The notes below the pieces were generated by a model. The model was not told where the DNA came from and did not search any database. It saw nothing but the letters and a program-made list of their open reading frames with translations. Source: Oryzisolibacter sp. LB2S (GTDB lineage Bacteria > Pseudomonadota > Gammaproteobacteria > Burkholderiales > Burkholderiaceae_C). From it: DNA of 64,000 bases. Below are positions 17,126 to 23,566 of this stretch, one piece after another; position 1 is the stretch's first letter, and each line of letters begins with the position of its first letter. Where the stretch lies: positions 2,942,494 to 3,006,493 of the forward strand of contig NZ_CP160388.1 of NCBI RefSeq assembly GCF_040732315.1. The letters are read 5' to 3'. The position numbers and the translations under genes are program-made.

Positions 17126-18455
17126 CTTTCTCATCACCCCGCCCGCGCTTGCGCTGTGCGCTGCGGCCGGCGGCATCGCCGGCACCGCGCTGGCCGCGCC
17201 GGCCGTCATCAGCCCACAGGCGCGCATCCTGCCGCGCCAGGGCAAGGCGCCACGCATCGTGATCTGCGGCGGCGGCTGGGGGGGGCTCACCGCCGCGCGC
17301 TACCTGCGCGAGCTGATCCCGAATGCCGACGTGGTGGTGCTCGAGCGCAACCCCACGTTCTGGTCCGGCCCCATGAGCAACAAGTGGCTCGTCGACATCG
17401 TGGGCACGGACTTCGTGCAGCACGACATGCTGCGCCCGGCCAACCGATACGGCTACCAGCTGCTGCAGACCGAGGTGACGGGCTTTGAGCGCGACAAGAA
17501 GCTGGTGCGCACGGCGCTCGGCCTGATCGAATACGACTACCTCATCCTCTCGGGCGGCATACGCGACGCCTGGGATGCCTGGTACGGCGACGACCAGCGC
17601 GCCATCGAGCACACGCGCCGCCACTTCGCCAGCGCCTACATCCCCAACCAGCAGATGTTCGCGCTCAAGCAGCGCGTGAAGGATTTCAAGGGCGGCACGC
17701 TGGTGATGACGCTGCCGCCGCCGCCGCACCGCTGCCCGCCCTCGCCCTACGAGCGCGCCTGCCTGATCGCCTCGCACATCAAGAAGAACAAGATTCCGGG
17801 CAAGATCGTCATCCTCGACCCCAAGCCCAAGATCGCCCCCATAGGCGTGGGCTACAAGCAGGCCTTCGACGAGCTCTACCCGGACATCATCACCCACGTG
17901 CCCAACGCACGCGTGCAGGAGGTCGACCCGTTCAACAAGCGCATCAAGACCAGCGCCGGCGAACTCAGGTTCGACGAGGCCATTCTGATGCCGCCGCACC
18001 AGGCCGCCGACATGGTCTGGCACGCGGGCCTGATCGGAAAGGACGCCACCACCGGCAAGCCCACGGGCTGGGCCGACATGCACCCGCGCCTGTTCCACGC
18101 GCACAGCGATGACAGCGTGTACTTCGTGGGCGACCTCATGGGCGCCATCTCGCCACAGTTTGGCCATTACCCCAAGAGCGGCCATGTGGCCAACTACATC
18201 GGCCAGATCGTCGCCAAGAACATCGCCCAGCGCGTGGCCGGCAAGGAGGTGACGCCGCTGCTGCCCGACAACCTGTGCTACATGATGGTCAACACCGAGC
18301 CGCAGGAGGAAATCTCCGTCAAGTTCGAGTACGAGGTGGACGCCAAGGGCCAGGTCAACCAGACGCAGATCGACATGGACGTGCGCTCGGCCGACATGGT
18401 GCAGGAAGACTTCGCCTGGGCGCGCAGCAAGTTCGCCGACTTCCTCGCGATTTGA
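17112..18455 (+). CDS. FCSD/SoxF-like flavoprotein lacking the first redox cysteine
   Basis: 447-aa exported flavoprotein related to the upstream FCSD subunit. The signal region (QRRSFLITPPALAL) resembles a Tat signal, and the FAD motif is IVICGGGWGGLTAARYL. At the position where the first flavoprotein has TCPFSN, this one has SGPMSN, so Cys is replaced by Gly86. The second cysteine remains (Cys389 in NLCYMM). A strong Shine-Dalgarno (aaggagat) precedes ATG 17112, which overlaps the end of the YeeE gene. It may dock SoxYZ or act on a different sulfur species, or use another thiol. No dedicated cytochrome partner is adjacent. Confidence 0.85.
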   Translation: MQRRSFLITPPALALCAAAGGIAGTALAAPAVISPQARILPRQGKAPRIVICGGGWGGLTAARYLRELIPNADVVVLERNPTFWSGPMSNKWLVDIVGTDFVQHDMLRPANRYGYQLLQTEVTGFERDKKLVRTALGLIEYDYLILSGGIRDAWDAWYGDDQRAIEHTRRHFASAYIPNQQMFALKQRVKDFKGGTLVMTLPPPPHRCPPSPYERACLIASHIKKNKIPGKIVILDPKPKIAPIGVGYKQAFDELYPDIITHVPNARVQEVDPFNKRIKTSAGELRFDEAILMPPHQAADMVWHAGLIGKDATTGKPTGWADMHPRLFHAHSDDSVYFVGDLMGAISPQFGHYPKSGHVANYIGQIVAKNIAQRVAGKEVTPLLPDNLCYMMVNTEPQEEISVKFEYEVDAKGQVNQTQIDMDVRSADMVQEDFAWARSKFADFLAI

Positions 18456-18600
18456 GGACAAGCCCCTGAGCCGCTGCACGGCTTCCCCCTTCTCTCGGCT
18501 TCGCCGGAAAGGGGGACGACGCCAGTGGCCTGGCAAAGCCAGCTCCACGGCGTCTGCTGGCCTGGGCCGCGCCAGTTTCAAGCGCCAAGGGCCGTGCCAT
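18456..18600 (+). repeat. Long intergenic repeat family, copy B
   Basis: The spacer between the second flavoprotein and soxY repeats the blocks of copy A: cccctgagccgctgcacggc, ttcccccttctctcgg, gggggacgacgccagtgg, then cacggcgtctgctggcctgg and cgcgccagtttcaa. It lacks the terminal ggagcactga block seen in copies A and C. Confidence 0.7.
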
Positions 18601-18618
18601 ACCGACCTAACGATTGAC

Positions 18619-19101
18619 ATGCAACGACATCCCACCCGCAGAACCCTGATGGCAGCCAGCGCCGCCGCGCTGGCCCTGCCCGCCCTGGCCCAGCCGCAGG
18701 GCAAGACGCCGCTGACCAATGCCGCGCTGGCGCCCAACCCGGCCGAGTTCCGCAAGGCCATGGCCGACTTCACCCAGGGACGCAAGCCCCAGGCGGAGGG
18801 CCTGGAGCTGGACGTACCCACGCTGGCCGACAACCCCTCGGCCGTGCCGGTCAAGGTCAAGGTCACGCTGCCTATCACGGAGCGTGACTGGTGCGAGGAG
18901 CTCATCGTGCTGGCCGACCTCAACCCCTCGCCGCTGGCCTGCCGCCTGCAGTTCACCCCCGCGGCCGGCACGGCCGAGGCATCGGTGCGCGTGCGCCTGT
19001 CGCAGTCGCAGACGGTGCACGCGCTGGCGCGCATGAAGAGCGGCAGGCTGCTCGCGGCCAGCCATGCGGTGACCGTGGCCGCCAGCGGCTGCGGCATGTG
19101 A
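18619..19101 (+). CDS. soxY: Thiosulfate-oxidation carrier protein SoxY
   Basis: SoxY carries sulfur intermediates covalently on a cysteine at the end of a flexible C-terminal arm, in a complex with SoxZ. The protein (160 aa) has a Tat-like signal (TRRTLMAASAAALALPALA), the SoxY core (LELDVPTLADNPSAVPVKV, ERDWCEELIVLADLN) and the carrier cysteine near the end in SGCGM. This is a variant of the usual GGCGG tail. soxZ follows 10 bp downstream with a Shine-Dalgarno overlapping the soxY stop. soxXA, soxB and soxCD are not in the window. Confidence 0.93.
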   Translation: MQRHPTRRTLMAASAAALALPALAQPQGKTPLTNAALAPNPAEFRKAMADFTQGRKPQAEGLELDVPTLADNPSAVPVKVKVTLPITERDWCEELIVLADLNPSPLACRLQFTPAAGTAEASVRVRLSQSQTVHALARMKSGRLLAASHAVTVAASGCGM

Positions 19102-19111
19102 GGAGCGGCTC

Positions 19112-19441
19112 ATGAAACAGAAACCACCGCGCGTCTGGATCAGCAACGCCACGCCGAAGAGGGGCGAGCCGCTGCGCGTGCGCGCGCAGATCGAGCATGT
19201 CATGGAAAGCGGCCTGCGCCGCGACGAGGCGGGCAAAATCCGCCCGCGCAACATCGTCACCCGCTTCGAGGCCCGCCTGGGCCAGACCCTGCTGTTCGCC
19301 TGGGAGCCGGGTATCTCCATCGCGCAGAACCCCTACATCGAGTTCACCTTCCTCGCGCGCGAGAGCGGCGAGCTGCGCCTGCACTGGAAGGACGACACAG
19401 GCCAGACCACGAGCGCCGGCAAGGCGATCGAGGTGATTTGA
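19112..19441 (+). CDS. soxZ: Thiosulfate-oxidation protein SoxZ
   Basis: 109-aa immunoglobulin-fold partner of SoxY. Typical segments are RVWISNATPKRGEPLRVRAQIEHVME, AWEPGISIAQNPYIEFTF and a C-terminal Trp-Lys-Asp-Asp strand (LHWKDDTGQT). It has no signal peptide of its own; SoxYZ is normally exported as a complex on the SoxY signal. Translation probably follows soxY (aggagcgg 6 bp before ATG). Last gene of the sulfur cluster; the following AraC gene is convergent. Confidence 0.93.
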   Translation: MKQKPPRVWISNATPKRGEPLRVRAQIEHVMESGLRRDEAGKIRPRNIVTRFEARLGQTLLFAWEPGISIAQNPYIEFTFLARESGELRLHWKDDTGQTTSAGKAIEVI

Positions 19442-19505
19442 ATTTGAATCAAATCAGGCCCTAGCGCTTATGCAGCAAGCGCTGCAAGCTATATTTTAAA
19501 TAGTA
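19441..19505 (+). repeat. Dispersed cagctat repeat, copy 3
   Basis: The copy abuts the soxZ stop: aaatcaggccctagcgctta, a short loop, then caagcgctgcaagctatatt. It lies between convergent genes (soxZ and the AraC gene). The self-complementary agcgctt/aagcgct arms with the following A/T-rich tail could act as a shared terminator. Confidence 0.65.
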
Positions 19506-19514
19506 CTCCACACA

Positions 19515-20543
19515 TCAGGCGTGCCGCGCGCGCCACTGCGCCGGCGTGGTTCCCGTCCAGCGCCTGAAGGCGCGCCAGAACACCGCGGGCTCGGCAAAGC
19601 CCAGGGCCTGGCCAATGTCGGCCAGCGGACGCGCGGTATGGGCCACGGCCTGCAGTGCGGCGTCGCGGCGCACGCCGTCGAGCAATTCGGCAAAGCTCAC
19701 GCCCTGGGCCCGCATGCGCCGCGCCAGCGTGCGTTCGCTCACGCCCAGCGCGCGCGCGGCCTCGGCGCGCGTGGGCACGCGGCTGGCCAGGGCGCCGGCC
19801 ATCCAGGCGCGCAGCTCCTGCACCAGCGCCCCGCCGTGCGACAGGCCCGCCAGGTGCGCGGCCGCCTCGCGCTGGTGCGTGCGCGCGCGGTGCCGGTCGG
19901 CATGCGGCAGGGGCGCATCGAGCAGCGCGTTGTCGAGCAACAGGCCGTTGAAGGCCTGCTCGAACGCCACGGGGCAGGCAAACACCTCGCGATAGCCGGC
20001 CAGCGGCCCCACGCGCGCGTGGCTGAACTGCACCTGCTGCGGCCGCACGCCACCCAAGCTAGCGCCCGCAGTGCCACCCCCCATGGCGCCGCCGATGAAG
20101 GCCAGCACCGCGGCCAGCACCGCCTCCACCTGGTGCGGGCTGAAGGCCAGCGTGCCCTGGCGCGCGTGGTAGATGAGCCAGCTCGCGCGCTCGCCGTTCA
20201 CCATCTGCAGCCGCCCGCCATCGCTGATCAGGCGCTGGAACTTCTGCACCGCGGCGATGGCCTCGCGCAGCGTGGCGCTGGCCTGCAGCAGCTCGCCCAC
20301 CACGTTGAAGTTGGCCGGCCCCACCTGGCTGCCGGCCTTGAGGCCAAAGCCCGCGTCCTGCGTGGCCTGCACGGCCGCGCGCCACAGCCGCGTGATGTGA
20401 TCTATGGGCCAGCGCTGCTGCTGCAGCGCGTCGGGCGCGATGCCGGCCTGCGCGAGCAGCTGCTCGCGCACCACGCCCAGGCGCGCGGCGGCGTCCAGCA
20501 CGGTGTTCACCCAGCTCATGGAGACGGTGGCCTGCAGGGTCAT
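19515..20543 (-). CDS. AraC-family transcriptional regulator
   Basis: 342-aa regulator. The N-terminal arabinose-binding-like domain (about 20-220, with QVGPANFNVVGELLQASATLREAI) belongs to the OruR/MmsR-type AraC proteins. The C-terminal double helix-turn-helix (about 245-335) contains ARALGVSERTLARRMRAQGVSF and ADIGQALGFAEPAVFWRAFRRWTGTTPAQWR. It lies 10 bp downstream of, and probably in one unit with, the membrane hydrolase gene at 20554-21567, and faces the sox genes. Its target is not clear; candidates include the catabolic genes to the right. Confidence 0.9.
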   Translation of the reverse strand: MTLQATVSMSWVNTVLDAAARLGVVREQLLAQAGIAPDALQQQRWPIDHITRLWRAAVQATQDAGFGLKAGSQVGPANFNVVGELLQASATLREAIAAVQKFQRLISDGGRLQMVNGERASWLIYHARQGTLAFSPHQVEAVLAAVLAFIGGAMGGGTAGASLGGVRPQQVQFSHARVGPLAGYREVFACPVAFEQAFNGLLLDNALLDAPLPHADRHRARTHQREAAAHLAGLSHGGALVQELRAWMAGALASRVPTRAEAARALGVSERTLARRMRAQGVSFAELLDGVRRDAALQAVAHTARPLADIGQALGFAEPAVFWRAFRRWTGTTPAQWRARHA

Positions 20544-20553
20544 GACCTGGCCC

Positions 20554-21567
20554 TCAACGCGGCGGCGCTACCTGTTCGCCCCGGATGCGCCGCGCGAGCC
20601 AGGCCAGCGCCGGCGCTACAGGCCCGGCGCCGCCCACGGCCTGCGCCACCGGCAGCGCACGAAAGTCCGAGCCGCGCTGTGCCACGACAAAGGCAAAGCT
20701 GTAATGCGGCTCCTGCCCCATGCGCAGGTCGGTGATCACCAGCTGGCCGCCGGCACTCTCGTGCAGCTTGTAAAAGCCATGGCTGAAGCGCCTGATGCGC
20801 TGCGCGCCGTCGATGGCGGCCGCCGCCGCCTCCAGGCGCGCGCCGCGGTCAAAGCGGTCAAAGCGCATGGGCCCGGGCGCATCGAGCAGGCCATGAAAGC
20901 CCTCGTAGTAGCTGTCGTCATCCATGGCCACCACGCGCCACAGCAGCATGGACAGCGGCGCGGGCGTGACCAGCACGCGCTCAGGATGAACGCCCTGCTC
21001 CGCCAGGCTGGCGCGCGCCAGGCTCTGCACCCGCGCCTGCAGCCCCACACCGGCCAGGAGCACCGCCGTGCCCAGCGCCAGCCCCCACAGATTGGCGCGC
21101 TGACCACGCGCATCGCCCCGGCGCACGAGCACCACCGCCAGGCCGACGAGCCACGGAAGCGTCACGGCCGGGTCGATGATGAACACGCTGCCCAGCGCCA
21201 CGGGGTAGTCGGTAAACGGCAGCAGCAACTGCGTGCCATAGACCGTGAACGCGTCGAGCAGGGGATGGGTGACCAAGGCCAGCCACAGCGCCAGCCACCA
21301 GCGCCGCCACTGCCCCCATTCGCCCTGCACGCGCGCCACCAGCCAGGCAAACGGAAGCAAGAACAGCGTGAGCCAGAACAGCGCATGGCTTTCGGCGCGG
21401 TGCAGCACCATGTTGAGAATCGGGTCGCCATGGGCGATAAACACGTCCAGATCGGGCAGCGTGCCGGCCACGCCGCCCCACAGCGCGGCCTTCCACGCGG
21501 CCGTGCGCCGGCGCATCACGGCCACGCCGACGGCAGCGCCGAGCACCACTTGCGTCAGTGAATCCAT
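20554..21567 (-). CDS. Membrane-bound metal-dependent hydrolase (YbcI/DUF457-like)
   Basis: 337-aa protein with an N-terminal DSLTQVVLGAAVGVA, then GTLPDLDVFI with metal-ligand-type Asp residues, HRAESHALFWLTL and a HPLLDAFTVYGTQLL segment. These His/Asp clusters on transmembrane helices are typical of the LexA-regulated YbcI/YdjM hydrolase family. About five hydrophobic helices are visible in the first 190 residues. A soluble C-terminal domain of roughly 150 residues follows. The ATG at 21567 is chosen; a TTG two codons upstream is possible. Substrate unknown; some relatives are linked to phospholipid or DNA-damage responses. Confidence 0.75.
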   Translation of the reverse strand: MDSLTQVVLGAAVGVAVMRRRTAAWKAALWGGVAGTLPDLDVFIAHGDPILNMVLHRAESHALFWLTLFLLPFAWLVARVQGEWGQWRRWWLALWLALVTHPLLDAFTVYGTQLLLPFTDYPVALGSVFIIDPAVTLPWLVGLAVVLVRRGDARGQRANLWGLALGTAVLLAGVGLQARVQSLARASLAEQGVHPERVLVTPAPLSMLLWRVVAMDDDSYYEGFHGLLDAPGPMRFDRFDRGARLEAAAAAIDGAQRIRRFSHGFYKLHESAGGQLVITDLRMGQEPHYSFAFVVAQRGSDFRALPVAQAVGGAGPVAPALAWLARRIRGEQVAPPR

Positions 21568-21635
21568 GGGCAAGGAACTCTGCTGGTTTTCATCACGCTC
21601 CGTGGAATTGTTTGCGTCTTTGAAAACCGCAGAGT

Positions 21636-22034
21636 CTATCCAGCCACACGCTGCACGATGTCCTCCAGCGCCTTACCCAGCTGCGTCACAGCGGCATCAA
21701 GCGCCGCACCCAGCCCATGGCGCTGTGCGATCCACGTGGGAGCGTTGTAGGTCAACTGGGTGCTGCCTTGCGCGTCCACCCACACCAGGATGCGCAGCGG
21801 CAAGTCCAGCCCCGCCTCCTGGTTGGCCGCCATCAGCGGCGTGCCGCCGCGCGGGTTGCCAAAGATGAGCACCGTGGTATCGCGCAGCTCCAGTCCCACG
21901 TTGCGCGCCGCCACGCCATGGGGTATCTGCGCCAGCAAGGTGATGCCACGCTCCTTGATGGCCTGAGTCAGGCGGGTAATGGTTTCATCAAAGGAATAGA
22001 TGCTGGTGCAGCGCACCAATCCTTGTTCGTTCAT
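21636..22034 (-). CDS. DUF302-domain protein
   Basis: 132-aa cytoplasmic protein that matches DUF302: SFDETITRLTQAIKERGITLLAQIPH, VLIFGNPRGGTPLMAANQEAGLDLPLRILVW, and a C-terminal ALDAAVTQLGKAL. The family has a simple alpha/beta fold and unknown biochemistry, and is often found beside sulfur or redox genes. It is the last gene of the hydratase-like operon, 15 bp after the beta-like subunit, which suggests an accessory or maturation role (inference). Confidence 0.85.
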   Translation of the reverse strand: MNEQGLVRCTSIYSFDETITRLTQAIKERGITLLAQIPHGVAARNVGLELRDTTVLIFGNPRGGTPLMAANQEAGLDLPLRILVWVDAQGSTQLTYNAPTWIAQRHGLGAALDAAVTQLGKALEDIVQRVAG

Positions 22035-22049
22035 GGCATTGCTCCCGTC

Positions 22050-22379
22050 TTATTCCTGCTGAAAGCGCGCGGCGACTTCGTCCATTTTTCTCGCCAGCTC
22101 GCCCGGCGTGAGGATGCCCTTTTCAAACAGGATGTTGCTGAAGGCCACGATCCAGCGCTCGTAGTAGTTCAGCGCGTTGACCAGCTCGGTGCCTAGGGCC
22201 TCCACACCCCGGCGTTTTTCCTCGGTATTGATGATTTTGTGAAAGTCCAACACGTCGGCCAGGGCATGACAGCGCTTTTCCCAGGGAAACAACTCATGAT
22301 CGGCGCGATCGAGCGGGGGCGCATCGGCGCCGCCGATGTCGTTGGGCAGACGCGTGACCAGGTGGGCGGTGTCTGTCAT
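22050..22379 (-). CDS. Thiocyanate hydrolase beta-like / nitrile hydratase beta N-terminal half
   Basis: 109-aa protein equivalent to the N-terminal helical half of nitrile hydratase beta: LPNDIGGAD, ELFPWEKRCHALADVL, then the helix NALNYYERWIVAFSNILFEKGILTPGELARKMDEV. In ordinary nitrile hydratases this half is fused to an SH3-like half. In thiocyanate hydrolase the two halves are separate subunits, as here (the SH3 half is at 23050-23403). It lies 2 bp downstream of the metal-binding subunit gene, so co-translation is likely. Confidence 0.8.
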   Translation of the reverse strand: MTDTAHLVTRLPNDIGGADAPPLDRADHELFPWEKRCHALADVLDFHKIINTEEKRRGVEALGTELVNALNYYERWIVAFSNILFEKGILTPGELARKMDEVAARFQQE

Positions 22380-22381
22380 GT

Positions 22382-23053
22382 TCAGGCCTTTGCGGGAGGA
22401 GCGACGGTGACGACGCCGATCATGGCGTCGCGGGTGACAAGGGCAGCCAGCTGATTCTCATTCAGGCTGTCAGTGCCCGCGGGGCGCTGCGGCAGCACCA
22501 TGAAGCGCACGATGGAGGTGGAGTCGTGCACGTGGATGGCCACATCGTCTGGGATGTAGGTGCCGAACTCCGCCAGCAAAGAGCGTGGCTCTTTCACAGC
22601 GCGCGCGCGGTAGGGTTTGAGTTTGTACCAGTCCGGCGGCAAACCGAGCACGGCGCGTGGGTAACAAGAGCACAGGGTGCAGACGATGAGGTTGTGCACT
22701 TGGTCGGTGTTCTCGACCACGATCAGTTCGGTGTCGTCGTAGAAGCTGATACCCATTTCCTCGCAACCGGTGCGTCCGTTGGCCAAGAGGCGCGCCTTGA
22801 ACGCGGGATCGACCCAGGCGCGGGCGACGATGCGCGCGCCCTGCGCCGGTGTGCGCGAGTCCAACACCTCAATCTGGCGGCGGATTTCGTCGGGCTCGAT
22901 TAGCTTGCGCTCGGCCAGCAGTTCGCTGATGGCGATTTCCATGATCTCGTAATAGCCTGGTGGACGCAGGTCCGGCGCGCTGGGGCGGTGCGGGTGTTTG
23001 TGGTCATGACCGTGATCGTCATGATCCTGGCCGTGGGAATGTGCAGCGCTCAT
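22382..23053 (-). CDS. Thiocyanate hydrolase gamma-like / Co-type nitrile hydratase alpha subunit
   Basis: 223-aa metal-binding subunit. The cobalt-site motif VCTLCSCY is present with Cys125, Cys128 and Cys130; in this family Cys128 and Cys130 are oxidised post-translationally. The next residues are Pro-Arg (Arg133), as in thiocyanate hydrolase gamma, whereas most nitrile hydratases have Pro-Trp. The first 22 residues contain eight histidines, a possible cobalt-loading tail also known from thiocyanate hydrolase. The C-terminal half (RPAGTDSLNENQLAALVTRD) is conserved. Two reactions are possible: thiocyanate to carbonyl sulfide and ammonia, or nitrile to amide. Context beside sulfur-oxidation genes favours thiocyanate (inference). 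Confidence 0.85.
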   Translation of the reverse strand: MSAAHSHGQDHDDHGHDHKHPHRPSAPDLRPPGYYEIMEIAISELLAERKLIEPDEIRRQIEVLDSRTPAQGARIVARAWVDPAFKARLLANGRTGCEEMGISFYDDTELIVVENTDQVHNLIVCTLCSCYPRAVLGLPPDWYKLKPYRARAVKEPRSLLAEFGTYIPDDVAIHVHDSTSIVRFMVLPQRPAGTDSLNENQLAALVTRDAMIGVVTVAPPAKA

Positions 23054-23403
23054 ACCTGGATCTCCTCCAGCCAGTTCTCAAAAACCTCTACGTGCAGCCT
23101 GTCCTTGGGCGAGCCGGCGTATTGCGGCCAGATCGTGGTCATGAGCAGGCTCAGGCGGTAGTAATGACGGCGCTTGCCGGCATTGCGGCCGTAGGCCTCT
23201 TCCTCGTTATCGACGGCGGCAGGTTCGATCACCTTTTCCACCACGCCCTGCTTGCCACGCAGGTAGATGGGCACGCGGTAGTGGCCAATAGGCTGGCGCG
23301 CAAGGATCCGCACCATGGTGCCGGGTGCAAAGCGCGCTGCTTCACCCAAAGCCAGCACGATGGGCGGTGCAGCAATGCCTGGTGGTGTTCGAGCGTGGTG
23401 CAT
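23050..23403 (-). CDS. Thiocyanate hydrolase alpha-like / nitrile hydratase beta C-terminal (SH3) half
   Basis: 117-aa protein with the SH3-like barrel of nitrile hydratase beta: FAPGTMVRILARQPIGHYRV, YLRGKQGVVEKVIEP, and a C-terminal HVEVFENWLEE. The ATG at 23403 is chosen because caggagcaca gives a good Shine-Dalgarno 6-7 bp upstream; the frame stays open further upstream without conserved sequence. The stop overlaps the gamma-like gene start by 4 bp. Gene order is SH3 half, metal subunit, helical half, DUF302. A separate activator gene (P15K/P14K type) was not recognised nearby. Confidence 0.82.
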   Translation of the reverse strand: MHHARTPPGIAAPPIVLALGEAARFAPGTMVRILARQPIGHYRVPIYLRGKQGVVEKVIEPAAVDNEEEAYGRNAGKRRHYYRLSLLMTTIWPQYAGSPKDRLHVEVFENWLEEIQV

Positions 23404-23488
23404 GGTGTGCTCCTGATGAACCTGCCTGCGTTGTACCCCTTGCCGAAGCAACGCGCCAGCAGACTTACACCATCTCGAAGTGACCTGC

Positions 23489-23520
23489 AAAGTCAATTCG
23501 ATAGTCCTCTAAAGTCAATT
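23489..23520. promoter_or_regulatory. Direct repeat operator candidate in divergent promoter region
   Basis: Two identical copies of AAAGTCAATT occur at 23489-23498 and 23511-23520. Their spacing is 22 bp, close to two helical turns. They lie in the 163-bp region between the divergent hydratase-like operon and the flavoprotein gene. The geometry suits tandem binding by a regulator on one DNA face. Confidence 0.5.
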
Positions 23521-23566
23521 TCAACAGGGCGTTACCCGCTATCTTTGCCCCCAGGAGACAACTGGA

